Shown here in pieces: positions 24,597-34,378 of a stretch of DNA of 58,447 bases. How positions within the stretch are numbered: position 1 is the stretch's first letter; each line of letters opens with the position of its first letter. The stretch lies in contig NZ_JAJUXH010000034.1 of NCBI RefSeq assembly GCF_021390245.1, positions 1-58,447 of the forward strand, written 5' to 3'. Origin of the DNA: Dyadobacter sp. CY323. Lineage in GTDB: Bacteria > Bacteroidota > Bacteroidia > Cytophagales > Spirosomataceae. Under the pieces are notes generated by a model. It was not told the origin of the DNA. It searched no databases and was given only the letters and a program-made list of their open reading frames with translations. The translations under genes and the position numbers were made by a program.

Positions 24597-26276
24597 TTAT
24601 TTGTTTTTGAACATGGGATCGTTGCTGCTGTATTTCAGATATTTAAAAGAAGCTGAATTGGTGGTCGGCTCGCCGGACGAAGTTGCATACATGCCAAACA
24701 GGCACCCGATGAACCCGCCTGCGACCTCGGTACTCAGGAATTTTGCATCGACTTTATCTTTCAGCATTTGCCACGCATTGCCTTTGGAAAAATAAAAACG
24801 GTAAGAACCGCCTTCCGCAACGATGCGCAGCTTAACAGGCCCGGAAATATCGTCCACCGGCTTTTCCACAAGTAACTCCATGCTTTTCCCGTCGGAGCCG
24901 CTTTTGAAAAGCTGGATGCTTGGCTTATCCTTTTCCATTGATTTGCTCAAAAAGTAAAAATGGGATTCGTCCTGAAAAATGGTCAGACCTGCTTTTTCTT
25001 TGTCAGACTTGGGGGAGAAAGCGATTTCCGTTTCGGCTGTGCAGTACAAATGCTGTTGCCGTTTGCCGATAAATGACGGGTTACCCAGTTCCATAATGGT
25101 TTCGGGTTTTAATTTCAATGTCAAACCGCTTTGTTTCGACAACGAGAATGAACTGCTGTCGATGGTCCGCATGAAAAGCAGCGCCGGATCCAAACTTTTT
25201 TCAAATGTTAATGTATACGCGAAATTGCCTGCTTGCGGAAGAGCGTCTTTTTGTTTTACCTCTTTAAAATTTGCAACGTATTCATACTTAATGTCTTTGC
25301 TGGCAGGGTTAATGACCGGCCAGTCGTTTTTCCATTCAACAGGCGCGATGAAAGTTTCACGACCTGTGTTGTAATAATTTCCCTCATATGGCCTTACTGC
25401 GAGAAAAATAGCGTAAGTCTTGCCATCAGGCCCGTCCACAAACTGTGCGTGTCCGGCCGAAGTGATCGGGTCTTTCCGGTCGTCGGGCAAGCCTTTTTGG
25501 GTCAGGATCGGATTATTTTCGTAAGGAACAAATGGCCCCCAAACCGACTTGCTGCGGAAAACGACTTCGGTATGGTTGACGGATGTCCCGCCTTCTGCGG
25601 CATACAAATAATACCAGCCGTTTCTTCTCATAATGTGCGGCGCTTCGATCCAAACGGGCTTTTTGCTCAGATCCACGCCACCATTCACCAGCTGTTTCTC
25701 TTCCCCGATCACTTTTAATGTAACCGGATCGATTTCATAAATGCGGATCGTTCTATGGCCTGAGTACAAGGGTTTTCTGTCCGGCGCATCGCTGTTATAA
25801 ATAATGTAGGCTTTGTTGTCCTCATCAAAAAACAATGAAGGATCTATGCCGCGCGCTTGCGGGACACGAATGGGGTCGCTCCACGGACCAGCGGGATTCT
25901 TGGCAGTAACCACAAAATTCCCGTCATGATCAATGTCCGTACAAGTGACATAATAAGTGCCATTGTGATAGCTGATGGCGGGTGCGAACAATCCTCTTGT
26001 TAATTTTTCACCCATAAAATCCATCTGGGAAGGCCTGTGAATGACATTTCCGATCTGCTTCCAGTTTTTAAGGTCTTTGCTGTGAAAAACGGGAATGCCT
26101 GGGAAATAGGAAAATGTAGAGTTGACGAGATAGTAATCCGTGCCAACCTGAACCACGCTTGGATCCGGGTAAAAGCCTGTTAATATCGGGTTGACCAGCG
26201 TAGTGGTTTGCGCGGAGACAAGCTGAGCGAAGCATATGAATGCAATCAGCACTGCGGAGAAAAATTGCTTTATCAT
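24597..26276 (-). CDS. GH43 family beta-xylosidase/arabinofuranosidase
   Basis: This 559-aa secreted glycosidase has a signal peptide ending V-S-A-Q. The five-bladed propeller starts N-P-I-L-T-G-F-Y-P-D-P-S-V-V, whose second Asp is the general base, and contains D-P-S-L-F-F-D-E and W-I-E-A-P-H-I for the other acidic residues. The C-terminal 200 residues form the beta-sandwich typical of xylosidase-type GH43 members. Likely substrates are xylo- or arabino-oligosaccharides; the exact bond cannot be called. It lies 33 bases after GH95 in one operon. Confidence 0.9.
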   Translation of the reverse strand: MIKQFFSAVLIAFICFAQLVSAQTTTLVNPILTGFYPDPSVVQVGTDYYLVNSTFSYFPGIPVFHSKDLKNWKQIGNVIHRPSQMDFMGEKLTRGLFAPAISYHNGTYYVTCTDIDHDGNFVVTAKNPAGPWSDPIRVPQARGIDPSLFFDEDNKAYIIYNSDAPDRKPLYSGHRTIRIYEIDPVTLKVIGEEKQLVNGGVDLSKKPVWIEAPHIMRRNGWYYLYAAEGGTSVNHTEVVFRSKSVWGPFVPYENNPILTQKGLPDDRKDPITSAGHAQFVDGPDGKTYAIFLAVRPYEGNYYNTGRETFIAPVEWKNDWPVINPASKDIKYEYVANFKEVKQKDALPQAGNFAYTLTFEKSLDPALLFMRTIDSSSFSLSKQSGLTLKLKPETIMELGNPSFIGKRQQHLYCTAETEIAFSPKSDKEKAGLTIFQDESHFYFLSKSMEKDKPSIQLFKSGSDGKSMELLVEKPVDDISGPVKLRIVAEGGSYRFYFSKGNAWQMLKDKVDAKFLSTEVAGGFIGCLFGMYATSSGEPTTNSASFKYLKYSSNDPMFKNK

Positions 26277-26309
26277 TTGATAAATTTAATCCGATTCAAT
26301 TTTGATAAA

Positions 26310-28775
26310 CTATTGACCAACAAACACATACACCTTTCCAGCCTGCGTAGGAATATCATAAAGGAACGTTTGCTTCACATCCGGGGAAGACAGATTTGCC
26401 TTTGGAGACAACACAGCCGCGGCCACTTCGTCGCTATGATAAAATGCATTCGAATTTTGCCCGGAAGCCATTTTAACCGGCTTACCATTCGCAGTTTTCA
26501 ACTGGTTAGGCGCGCGCAGCCGCAGGTTTCCGCCGAGCTTGGACCTCACTTCGACCTTCGTTAATTTGCCATCTTTCCATTGCATATCCACAACCTCAAA
26601 CCCACCTTGCGCGAGCAGTCCGCTAATGCTGCCCGCCTGCCAAACATCAGGCAATGCGGGAAGTAAATGCACGGCACCGTCGGCACTTTGCATGAGCATT
26701 TCGGTAATGCCGGAAGTGCAGCCAAAATTGCCGTCGATCTGAAAAGGCGGGTGTGCGTCGAAGAGGTTATTGTAGGTGCCGCCTCCGTCTTTGGTCGTGC
26801 CGAGCGGAGAAAGCTGATTTTTGATCAATGTAAAAGCGTGGTTGCCGTCCTGCAATCTGGCCCACCAGTTTACTTTCCAACCCATGCTCCATCCGGTCGA
26901 GACGTCGCCGCGGTGCAGCAATGTGGTCCGGGCGGCTGCAAATAGCTCCGGTGTGCGATAGGCTGAAATCTGGTCTGAGGGAAAAAGGCCGTACAAGTGT
27001 GACACATGGCGGTGATGATCGTTCGGATCATCCACATCGTCGAGCCATTCCTGCAACTGCCCATGCTGGCCCACATGCATAGGAGGCAACCGTTTGCGCA
27101 TTTGTCTGAGCGTATCGGTGAATGCAGCGTCTTTTTTCAATATCTCCGCAGCGCGGATTGTGCTGCTGAAAACGTCAAATGCGATCTGGTTATCCATGGT
27201 TGTTCCCGCATCCAATGACGATCCTTCATGGGCGGCTGGCGCATTTTCAGGAGAGCTTCCCGGGTTTACGACAAGCCAGTGATATTTAGGGTGTTCTATC
27301 AAGAAATCAGCATAAAAAGTCGCTGCGCCTTTGAGTACGGGATATATTTTAGCCAAATAAGCATTGTCGCCGTGATACAGATAATGTTGCCACAAATGCT
27401 GGCTCGTCCAGCCGCCGCCTGCGATCCACATGCCCCAGAATGCGCCGTCGATCGCGCCTGTTGCGCGCCAGATATCGGTGTTGTGATGCGCCATCCAGCC
27501 TCTGGCTCCGTACATGGTTTTGGCCGTTTCCTTTCCAGTTTGCGCCAGCTCTTCCACCATTTTCAGAAAAGGCTCGTGCAGTTCGCTCAGGTTTGCGCGT
27601 TCTGCAGGCCAGTAATTCATCTGTGCGTTAATGTTGATCGTGTATTTGCTATCCCACGGCGGCATCATTTTGTTGTTCCAGATCCCCTGCAAATTAGCAG
27701 GTTGCCCGCCCGGCTGCGAACTTGAAATGAGCAAGTAACGTCCGTATTGATAGTAAAGCGTAACCAGTTCAGGATCATTTACATTGCGAAAGTTTTTCAG
27801 CCTTTCATCAGTCGGTAATTTGCCAACATCCGTTGTGCCCAGATCAAATTTGACGCGTTTGAAGTATTTTTGATAGGCTGCAATGTGCGGGTTCAGAATG
27901 TTCGCATAGGATTTTAAAAATGCCTTATCCAAATACGAAGCCGCAAGCGCATTTTCGTCCCCAGTCACATCCTGGTAATTCTTAAAATTGGTGGCGATGG
28001 AAACATAAATGGTTGCCGCATTGGCTCCTTTCACGATTAATGCGGTGTCGCTGGCTGATATGCTGCCACCTTCGGTTTTGATCCTGGAAATTCCCTTGAA
28101 CCGGACCATTCCCTTCACACCTTCGTGATCAGCAGCTGTTCCGGCAATGGTAAGGTCCTTGGAAGGCGTCGTTTTGATCTGCTTATTAATGTGTAGCGAA
28201 GAAAATGAAGCGCTGAACGAAAGCTGGCCTGGCTTGTCAGCTGTGAGCCGGATCACAATAACCCGGTCTGGAAATGAGGCCAGAACTTCCCGCGAATAAT
28301 TAACGCCTTCAACCTGATAAGTGGTTTTAGCGACTGCGCGTTCAATGTCTAGCTCGCGGTAATAATTGGTATAATTTTCATGGCCGGGAAATGTCAAATG
28401 CAGTTCGCCGAGCGGCTGGAACATTTGTCCGTGAGACTTTTTGGTAATGATGGCCTTATTAGCCAGTTGTTCAGCTTCTTTTTGTTTTCCGTCAAAAATC
28501 AGCTTCCGTATCTCAGGCAATGCGGCCAGCGCGGCCGGGTTATCATTGCGATTAGGCCCGCCCGACCATAATGTATGCTCATTGAGCTGGATGGTTTCAA
28601 TCGCCACATTCCCGTACACCATTCCGCCCAGTCTGCCGTTTCCCACCGGCAATGCGTTTTCCCAGGTTTTACCGGATGGTTTATCATACCAAAGCTTTTG
28701 TACGCGCGGCGTCTGTGATTGACCAGTAAATGCAAACGCCAGAAATAACAGGCAGAAAAGTCCCCTCATATGCAC
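26310..28775 (-). CDS. GH95 alpha-L-fucosidase/galactosidase
   Basis: This is an 821-aa secreted enzyme. After the signal peptide it begins L-W-Y-D-K-P-S-G-K-T-W-E-N-A-L-P-V-G-N-G-R-L-G-G, the GH95 N-terminal beta domain. The (alpha/alpha)6 barrel carries N-I-N-A-Q-M-N-Y-W-P-A (the paired Asn that activate water), G-S-S-P-E-N-A-P (the general acid Glu) and Q-I-D-G-N-F-G (the conserved Asp). GH95 removes terminal alpha-L-fucose, or alpha-L-galactose, from xyloglucan or host glycans. With GH43 this suggests hemicellulose side-chain removal. ATG 28769 is an equally good start. It is the first gene of a three-gene operon with a palindrome 20 bases upstream. Confidence 0.92.
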   Translation of the reverse strand: MHMRGLFCLLFLAFAFTGQSQTPRVQKLWYDKPSGKTWENALPVGNGRLGGMVYGNVAIETIQLNEHTLWSGGPNRNDNPAALAALPEIRKLIFDGKQKEAEQLANKAIITKKSHGQMFQPLGELHLTFPGHENYTNYYRELDIERAVAKTTYQVEGVNYSREVLASFPDRVIVIRLTADKPGQLSFSASFSSLHINKQIKTTPSKDLTIAGTAADHEGVKGMVRFKGISRIKTEGGSISASDTALIVKGANAATIYVSIATNFKNYQDVTGDENALAASYLDKAFLKSYANILNPHIAAYQKYFKRVKFDLGTTDVGKLPTDERLKNFRNVNDPELVTLYYQYGRYLLISSSQPGGQPANLQGIWNNKMMPPWDSKYTININAQMNYWPAERANLSELHEPFLKMVEELAQTGKETAKTMYGARGWMAHHNTDIWRATGAIDGAFWGMWIAGGGWTSQHLWQHYLYHGDNAYLAKIYPVLKGAATFYADFLIEHPKYHWLVVNPGSSPENAPAAHEGSSLDAGTTMDNQIAFDVFSSTIRAAEILKKDAAFTDTLRQMRKRLPPMHVGQHGQLQEWLDDVDDPNDHHRHVSHLYGLFPSDQISAYRTPELFAAARTTLLHRGDVSTGWSMGWKVNWWARLQDGNHAFTLIKNQLSPLGTTKDGGGTYNNLFDAHPPFQIDGNFGCTSGITEMLMQSADGAVHLLPALPDVWQAGSISGLLAQGGFEVVDMQWKDGKLTKVEVRSKLGGNLRLRAPNQLKTANGKPVKMASGQNSNAFYHSDEVAAAVLSPKANLSSPDVKQTFLYDIPTQAGKVYVFVGQ

Positions 28776-28795
28776 GCTTAATTTGATTCGCTAAC

Positions 28796-28810
28796 GTGTC
28801 AAAGTGACAC
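28796..28810. promoter_or_regulatory. Palindrome before the GH95 operon
   Basis: GTGTCA-AAG-TGACAC has perfect 6-bp arms with a 3-nt centre, 20 bases upstream of the GH95 start. This is a typical place and shape for an operator; which regulator binds it is unknown. An AT-rich region follows on the distal side. Confidence 0.4.
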
Positions 28811-29048
28811 TTTACTAAGTACAATGCTATAATACTTTTAATAAAAAACAAAATTTTTTCCTGATAAAATGATTAGGTAGCGGGCCGCTTCTCTTTTTGA
28901 TAATAGCTGCCTGTTTGTTCGCCTGGAACACACAATAACCAAAATGACGCAACGCACCCCCAAGTTTGGCATAATCGGCACCCGTTTGTATCGCTAACTC
29001 TTCACACCTTTGTAACCAACATATCAATCACAAAAAATCCAGAACGAA

Positions 29049-29471
29049 ATGGAAACCTTAGCTCAAAAAATTACCGTTGAATCGACCGTCAATGCGCCGA
29101 TCACAAAAGTCTGGGAGCAGTTTAATGCGCCGGAACATGTCACTAAATGGTGCTTTGCATCGGACGATTGGCATGCGCCATTTGCAGAAAATGACTTGCA
29201 GACCGGTGGAAAGTTTAAAACGACCATGGCCGCGAAAGACGGCAGTTTCAGCTTTGATTTTGGAGGCGTCTATTCGAATGTTACACCGGAAAGCCTGATT
29301 GAGTACACCATGGAAGATGGCAGGACTGTGAAAGTGGTTTTTACCGATCACAACGGAAGTACCACAGTAACCGAAATTTTCGATGCTGAGCAAACCCATT
29401 CCGTCGAGATGCAAAAAGCAGGCTGGCAGGCAATTCTCGACAATTTCAAAAAACACGTAGAAGAAAATTGA
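29049..29471 (+). CDS. SRPBCC/AHSA1-type ligand-binding protein
   Basis: This 140-aa cytoplasmic protein has the START-like helix-grip fold of the AHSA1 family: an opening I-T-V-E-S-T-V-N-A-P-I-T-K-V-W-E-Q-F, a central G-G-K-F-K-T-T-M, and a closing long helix M-Q-K-A-G-W-Q-A-I-L-D-N-F-K. Family members bind hydrophobic ligands or act in stress; the ligand here is unknown. It is divergent from the GH95 operon and 245 bases from the permease gene that follows, so it is likely its own unit. Confidence 0.9.
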   Translation: METLAQKITVESTVNAPITKVWEQFNAPEHVTKWCFASDDWHAPFAENDLQTGGKFKTTMAAKDGSFSFDFGGVYSNVTPESLIEYTMEDGRTVKVVFTDHNGSTTVTEIFDAEQTHSVEMQKAGWQAILDNFKKHVEEN

Positions 29472-29716
29472 GCGATATCCTGGTTACGCGGCAGCTATTC
29501 AGGCAGGCTATGAATGAATGGGGTTTGCTCTCGCGGTTGCTTATTCCCGGGAATGGAGAGGTTGTTGTTTGCTCCTGATATCACCGCACAATTGTACGGA
29601 ATCGGACGTTTTAGATTACATATTAAACCCATATATTACTGATAAACAAATAGTTAAACCTACGGCATCTTTTTTTACTTCTGAGGTTATCCTTGTAACC
29701 TGAACAACATATTGAG

Positions 29717-32131
29717 ATGCTTCAAAACTACATCAAGATCGCCTGGCGTAACCTTTGGAAGAACAAGACGTTTTCATCCATTAATATTTTTGGGCTCGCT
29801 ATGGGGATAGCAGGAGCACTGATTATCGGTTTTCACATCAAACATGAGCTGAGCTATGACAAAGGCTTTTCAAAAGCGGACCGAATATACCGGGTCACGT
29901 TCGAAAGCAAAGGAGAGCAAATCCGTCACTGGGCCGCCACACCGCCTTCATTAGGTCCGTCGTTACAGCGCCAGTTCCCACAGATCGAACAGGGTGTGGG
30001 TTTCCACAGGCTGTTTCCCTATCAACTGCTTAGCTATTCCGGGTCAAAAGGAGAAGTGAAACGTTTCGAGGAAAAAGGCGGCCTGTTTGCCAATGCAGAG
30101 GTGATCAGCATGTTTGACCTTGTATTTGTAAGTGGTAATGCAAAAACGGCGCTCCATGAAGCCAATGCGATCATCCTCACCGAAGAAATGGCAGTCAAAT
30201 ACTTCGGAACGAATGATCCTTTGGGCCGGATCATCGTGGATGACCGCAACAAACTGCCGCTGAAAGTTACGGGTGTTATAAAAGCATTTGATTTTCCGAG
30301 CCACCTGCATTTCGACTATCTGGTTTCCATGCCAACGATTGATCGTTATTTGGACAAGAAAGCAATGGAGGATGTCGACTGGTCGGGATTCTATCACTAT
30401 GTCATGCTTCGGAAGGATGCTTCCAAAGTTAAGGTCGAATCCGGCTTCCCGGCATTTGCCACCAGGTTTTACGCCCCCATGAGGGAATCTGAAAGCAAGA
30501 TCCTCGCCACAAGACAGCTGCATTTGCAGCCTATCAAGGATATTCACTTGCATTCCAAGCTGGAAAAAGAAATGTCCGCGAACAGCGACATTACCTATGT
30601 CTATATTTTCGCCATCGCAGCCTTGTTTATTTTGCTGGTCGCGACCGTCAACTTCATTAACATTTCGACTGCGCTGGCATTCAACCGGATGAAAGAGATC
30701 GGGCTTCGCAAGGTGGTGGGTGCAACCAGGCAGCAGCTGATCCGCCAGTTTTTAAGTGAATCTTTTCTAATCACACTGCTGGCGAGCTGCCTGTCGGCAC
30801 TGCTGTTTAAACTAAGTCTCCCTTTTTATAAAAATCTTACCGCTGACGGATTTGTATTCTCAGACCTTCTGACCCTGCCAAATCTGGCTATTATGGCGAT
30901 AATGATGGTGATCGTCGCATTCTTTGCCGGGCTCTACCCTGCCTGGTTTGTGGCGCGCCTCAATCCAGTGGTTTCTCTGAAAGGGAAAAGAGTGCTGGGC
31001 CAGGGGGTTAATGCAGTAAGGAAAGGACTGATCATCTTTCAGTTTGTCGTTTCCGTATTTATGATTTTTAGCACCATTATCGTCTACCGGCAAATGCAGC
31101 TCTTCCACAATCGTAACCTGGGTTTTGATAAAGATCAGGTTATCAGCGTCACAATGTATGATCAGATGTGGGAAAAGTTTGGAGTACTGTCGGATCAAAT
31201 GTCTAAAAATCCGGCTATCGCGAGTTTCGCAACAACCTCTACCCTTCCCGGCGAGCGGTTCGGAAACTATCCCGCTTCTCCCTTGCACAGAGCAACCGGG
31301 GAAGGCATTCCGGATGGCAGCAGGGTTTTATGGTCAAATGAAAAGCTGTTTGCCACGTTGGGGATCAAGCTTAAAGAAGGAAGAGCTTTTTATAACCAAT
31401 TTCCTCAGATCAAAAATCCGGAATTCATATTGAACGAAGCGGCTGTAAAGGCCTACCGTCTTAAAAACCCGGTTGGAGAACCGTTTGTCACCGGTGCAGA
31501 CACGGGTACGGTGGTTGGGGTGGTTCAAGACTTCAATTTTGCGTCCCTTCATTCCAAAGTAGAGCCATTGGTGATCCAGTACAATCCATATTGGGCAAAT
31601 TATTTGCTGGTCAAAGTCAAAGGCGACCAGGTACAGCAAACACTTGAATTTCTTAAAAAACAGGTAACTACCCTCTCCCCTTCCAGCAAATTCACCTATT
31701 CATTCCTGGACGAAAATCTGGACAAACTCTACGCTTCTGAAAACCGCATGAGCCAGGTTTTCAAGGGATTTGCAGGATTGGCCATACTGATTTCCTGCCT
31801 CGGTCTGTTCGGATTGTCAGCGTATTCAGCAAAGTTGCGGACCAAGGAAGTTGGAGTCCGTAAAGTCCTCGGCGCATCGGTAAGCAGTGTGACGGTTCTA
31901 TTATCCAGAGATTTCATCATTCTGGTTGCCATTGCGATCATAATATCACTGCCGCTCGCATGGTGGGTAATGGAAAAATGGCTGGATTCATTTGCATACC
32001 GGATCTCGGTTTCGTGGGACGTATTTATTCTAGCTGGCCTCTCGGCCCTGCTTTTGGCACTGGTTACCATTAGCTTTCAATCCGTAAAAACAGCGCTGAT
32101 AAATCCCGTAAAGAATCTCAAAGTGGATTGA
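29717..32131 (+). CDS. MacB/FtsX-type ABC transporter permease
   Basis: This is an 804-aa inner-membrane protein of the Bacteroidota double-FtsX type. The N-terminal A-W-R-N-L-W-K-N-K-T-F-S-S-I-N-I-F-G-L starts a transmembrane helix, then a large periplasmic MacB_PCD domain and three helices (with R-M-K-E-I-G-L-R-K-V-V-G-A near 320). A second copy follows (periplasmic part, then R-T-K-E-V-G-V-R-K-V-L-G-A near 715). The repeated E-I/V-G-[LV]-R-K-V motif is the coupling element for the ATPase. No ATPase gene is adjacent, which is normal for this orphan class. It probably exports or senses antimicrobial compounds or lipoproteins; the substrate is unknown. Confidence 0.9.
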   Translation: MLQNYIKIAWRNLWKNKTFSSINIFGLAMGIAGALIIGFHIKHELSYDKGFSKADRIYRVTFESKGEQIRHWAATPPSLGPSLQRQFPQIEQGVGFHRLFPYQLLSYSGSKGEVKRFEEKGGLFANAEVISMFDLVFVSGNAKTALHEANAIILTEEMAVKYFGTNDPLGRIIVDDRNKLPLKVTGVIKAFDFPSHLHFDYLVSMPTIDRYLDKKAMEDVDWSGFYHYVMLRKDASKVKVESGFPAFATRFYAPMRESESKILATRQLHLQPIKDIHLHSKLEKEMSANSDITYVYIFAIAALFILLVATVNFINISTALAFNRMKEIGLRKVVGATRQQLIRQFLSESFLITLLASCLSALLFKLSLPFYKNLTADGFVFSDLLTLPNLAIMAIMMVIVAFFAGLYPAWFVARLNPVVSLKGKRVLGQGVNAVRKGLIIFQFVVSVFMIFSTIIVYRQMQLFHNRNLGFDKDQVISVTMYDQMWEKFGVLSDQMSKNPAIASFATTSTLPGERFGNYPASPLHRATGEGIPDGSRVLWSNEKLFATLGIKLKEGRAFYNQFPQIKNPEFILNEAAVKAYRLKNPVGEPFVTGADTGTVVGVVQDFNFASLHSKVEPLVIQYNPYWANYLLVKVKGDQVQQTLEFLKKQVTTLSPSSKFTYSFLDENLDKLYASENRMSQVFKGFAGLAILISCLGLFGLSAYSAKLRTKEVGVRKVLGASVSSVTVLLSRDFIILVAIAIIISLPLAWWVMEKWLDSFAYRISVSWDVFILAGLSALLLALVTISFQSVKTALINPVKNLKVD

Positions 32132-32184
32132 ACCGGCGCAAAATCGGGGTGAATGCGGGGAATTTTGCGTTCCACAGATTTTGC

Positions 32185-32201
32185 GGGAACGGTTTTTATA
32201 A
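32185..32201 (+). promoter_or_regulatory. Regulon motif, site 1
   Basis: GGGAACGGTTTTTATAA lies 53 bases before the Gly-Thr-Ser repeat gene. With the next base included it matches the site at 44877 at 15 of 18 positions, and shares T5-A-T-A-A with the site at 43117. It is part of an eight-site set in this window. Confidence 0.5.
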
Positions 32202-32253
32202 TGCTCACCGACTTTAACTTTTAATTACAATTCATCACATTAAAACTATCAAA

Positions 32254-32985
32254 ATGAAAAAGGTAATCTTAAGTGTATCATTATTTCTGCTAATCTCAGC
32301 AGGAAGTGCCTATGCGCAGTCGTCGGAAACGAAATCTCAGGGCACAACAAATCAAGGCTCAAGTTCAACGCAAGGTAGCGGAACGAATAAAAATGGTTCA
32401 TCTACCAGCGGCACGAGTGGCAGCCAGGGAACCGGGACATCCGGAACTACCGGAACGTCAGGCACTAGCGGAACGTCAGGCACCAGCGGCAGCCAGGTTC
32501 AGGGAACCGGAACCAGCGGAACATCTGGTACTACAGGAACCAGCGGCAGCCAGGAGCAGGGCTCAGGAGCTACTGGAACATCAGGTACTTCCGGAACATC
32601 AGGTACTTCCGGAACATCGGGCACATCAGGTCAAACTAGTGGCAGCCAGGTACAAGGAACCGGAACCGGAACATCGGGAAGTACCGGAACATCAGGCTCA
32701 ACAGGAACCAGCGGAACATCGGGTAGTACCGGAACGTCAGGAACCAGCGGAACGTCGGGCAGTACCGGAACGTCGGGAAGTACCGGAACATCAGGAAGCT
32801 CCAATAGCAGCACAGGAACCAGCGGTACGTCTGGAGCCGGCACATCTGGAACTTCCGGTAGTCAAAGCTCTGTCGGTCAGGGATCCGGAACATCGGGTAC
32901 CTCGGACGACAGTTCCAAAAAGTCTAAGAAACGGAAAAATAAGAAAAGTGGAAATTCCGGAAGTGGCGCAGGAGCAAACGAGTAA
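32254..32985 (+). CDS. Secreted Gly-Thr-Ser repeat protein with basic tail
   Basis: This 243-aa protein has a clear signal peptide (M-K-K-V-I-L-S, ending A-Y-A-Q-S). From about residue 50 to 215 it is almost wholly G-T-S and S-T-G tripeptide repeats, broken by S-Q-V-Q-G or S-Q-E-Q-G spacers. The last 25 residues are strongly basic (K-K-S-K-K-R-K-N-K-K). It should be disordered and exported; a cell-wall or matrix role, or binding to polyanions through the tail, is possible but unproven. The DNA is a degenerate tandem repeat of 9-18 bases, prone to slippage, so length may vary between strains. A regulon motif lies upstream and a strong bidirectional terminator follows. Confidence 0.85.
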   Translation: MKKVILSVSLFLLISAGSAYAQSSETKSQGTTNQGSSSTQGSGTNKNGSSTSGTSGSQGTGTSGTTGTSGTSGTSGTSGSQVQGTGTSGTSGTTGTSGSQEQGSGATGTSGTSGTSGTSGTSGTSGQTSGSQVQGTGTGTSGSTGTSGSTGTSGTSGSTGTSGTSGTSGSTGTSGSTGTSGSSNSSTGTSGTSGAGTSGTSGSQSSVGQGSGTSGTSDDSSKKSKKRKNKKSGNSGSGAGANE

Positions 32986-32996
32986 AAGCAGATAAT

Positions 32997-33054
32997 TCAC
33001 AGACATAAGAAAGCCCGGCCACAGATTTGTGGCCGGGCTTTCTTATGTCTGTGA
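32997..33054. terminator. Perfect 27-bp bidirectional terminator hairpin
   Basis: Positions 32997-33023 and 33028-33054 are perfect reverse complements, giving a 27-bp stem with a GATT loop. The core is AGAAAGCCCGGCCACA, with A/T-rich outer parts that provide T-runs in both directions. It sits between convergent genes (32985 + and 33107 -) and should stop transcription from both. Confidence 0.85.
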
Positions 33055-33106
33055 CTGAAACTAAATAATGTCTGTGACCGATAAGTCGCACAACCACAGC
33101 ATGCAC

Positions 33107-34345
33107 CTATTGATATGAAACCCGGTATATCACCCCATTTGTATCGTCCGAGAACAGCAGTGATCCGTCTTTGTGTACGGTCACACCAACCAGCCGACCG
33201 AAATGCGCCTTGTTGTTATTGATCGTAAATCCTGTCACAAAATCATCAAACCGCACCGGCTTGCCATTTTCAAAATGCAGGCGTACGATCTTGTAACCTA
33301 CCGGCTGGCTGCGGTTCCACGAACCCCGCATTGCGACGAACGCGTCGTTTTTATACTCACCCGGGAACATACTTCCCGAATAGAAAGCCATGGCCATTGG
33401 CGCTGCGTGGGCCTGATACGTCAAGGTCGGAAGCGTCGTTTTTTGAAGGTATTGCTGATAGGTGGTATCGCCCTGTGGCCTGTCGCCCGGATTGTACTTG
33501 CCTTCTCCGTAAATGTACGGCCAGCCATAATCCGCTCCCTGCCGGATCTGATTCACTTCTTCCTTTTGTTCATTATCGCCCAGCCAGTCAATGCCGTGGT
33601 CCATTCCCCATAGCTCGTTTGTTTCGGGATGCCAGCCGAAACCAATTGTGTTGCGCAAGCCTTTTGCAATTACTTTTCTGTTCGATCCGTCTTCCTCGGC
33701 ACGCAGCATCGTGGCATTTTCGGGATTGGGTTCCGGGCACGAATTACAGGTACTGCCCACGGACAGGTACATTTTATTATCGGGACCAAATGCAAGGGTG
33801 CGATTGGGGTGCTGGCCGCCGTCTGGCAGATCGTCGATGATCATTTTGGGCAATCCCAAAGTACCGTCCGGGTTAATGTCGGCGACATATACCTCATTGA
33901 CGGCTGCCAGGTACATTTTCCCATTGTGCATGGTCAATCCATGTACTTGCTTGATGGTGGCAACCGTTTTGGTGTTTTCGGACACCCCGTCACCGTCGGC
34001 ATCGGTAAGCATCATGACAATGCCTGCTTCTCTGTCTGAGGCATAAATGTGCCCGCTCGCATCTGCTACCAGGATTCTTGGCTTGCCTAGTTTGTCCGCA
34101 AATTTATTGATCTTAAAACCGGCAGGAACCCGGAGCTGGGCAATGTTTGCGTCCGTTGAAGGCTGCACGGCCGGATAGAAGACATAGTTTTCGATCTGTG
34201 CAGATGTTGCCTCCTCATCCGTTTCCGGTATAATGGAGTCCCAGAAATTGTCCCCATCCTTACAGCCGACGACGAATAAGGCCGATAATACGGTCACCGC
34301 AGACGCCATTTTCAGTGCCCCGCTTAATGAATAACGCTTTTTCAT
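33107..34345 (-). CDS. PQQ-type sorbosone/glucose dehydrogenase-like lipoprotein
   Basis: This 412-aa protein has a lipoprotein signal (F-V-V-G-C28). The mature part is a six-bladed propeller of the sorbosone/soluble glucose dehydrogenase family: R-V-P-A-G-F-K-I near 72, H-P-N-R-T-L-A-F-G-P-D-N-K-M-Y, G-S-T-C-N-S-C, then G-M-D-H-G-I-D-W-L-G-D and Y-G-W-P-Y. Members oxidise aldose-type sugars with PQQ; whether PQQ is made by this organism cannot be seen here. It would be periplasmic or on the outer membrane. It is divergent from the response-regulator cluster, with a palindrome between them. Confidence 0.88.
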   Translation of the reverse strand: MKKRYSLSGALKMASAVTVLSALFVVGCKDGDNFWDSIIPETDEEATSAQIENYVFYPAVQPSTDANIAQLRVPAGFKINKFADKLGKPRILVADASGHIYASDREAGIVMMLTDADGDGVSENTKTVATIKQVHGLTMHNGKMYLAAVNEVYVADINPDGTLGLPKMIIDDLPDGGQHPNRTLAFGPDNKMYLSVGSTCNSCPEPNPENATMLRAEEDGSNRKVIAKGLRNTIGFGWHPETNELWGMDHGIDWLGDNEQKEEVNQIRQGADYGWPYIYGEGKYNPGDRPQGDTTYQQYLQKTTLPTLTYQAHAAPMAMAFYSGSMFPGEYKNDAFVAMRGSWNRSQPVGYKIVRLHFENGKPVRFDDFVTGFTINNNKAHFGRLVGVTVHKDGSLLFSDDTNGVIYRVSYQ

Positions 34346-34378
34346 GATTTCCTTTTTGTTGATGAGATGATATATATC

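Noticed and set aside
32306..32995. 229-aa alternative frame over the Gly-Thr-Ser gene
   Set aside because: A repeat with no stop codons opens all frames; only the frame with the signal peptide makes sense.
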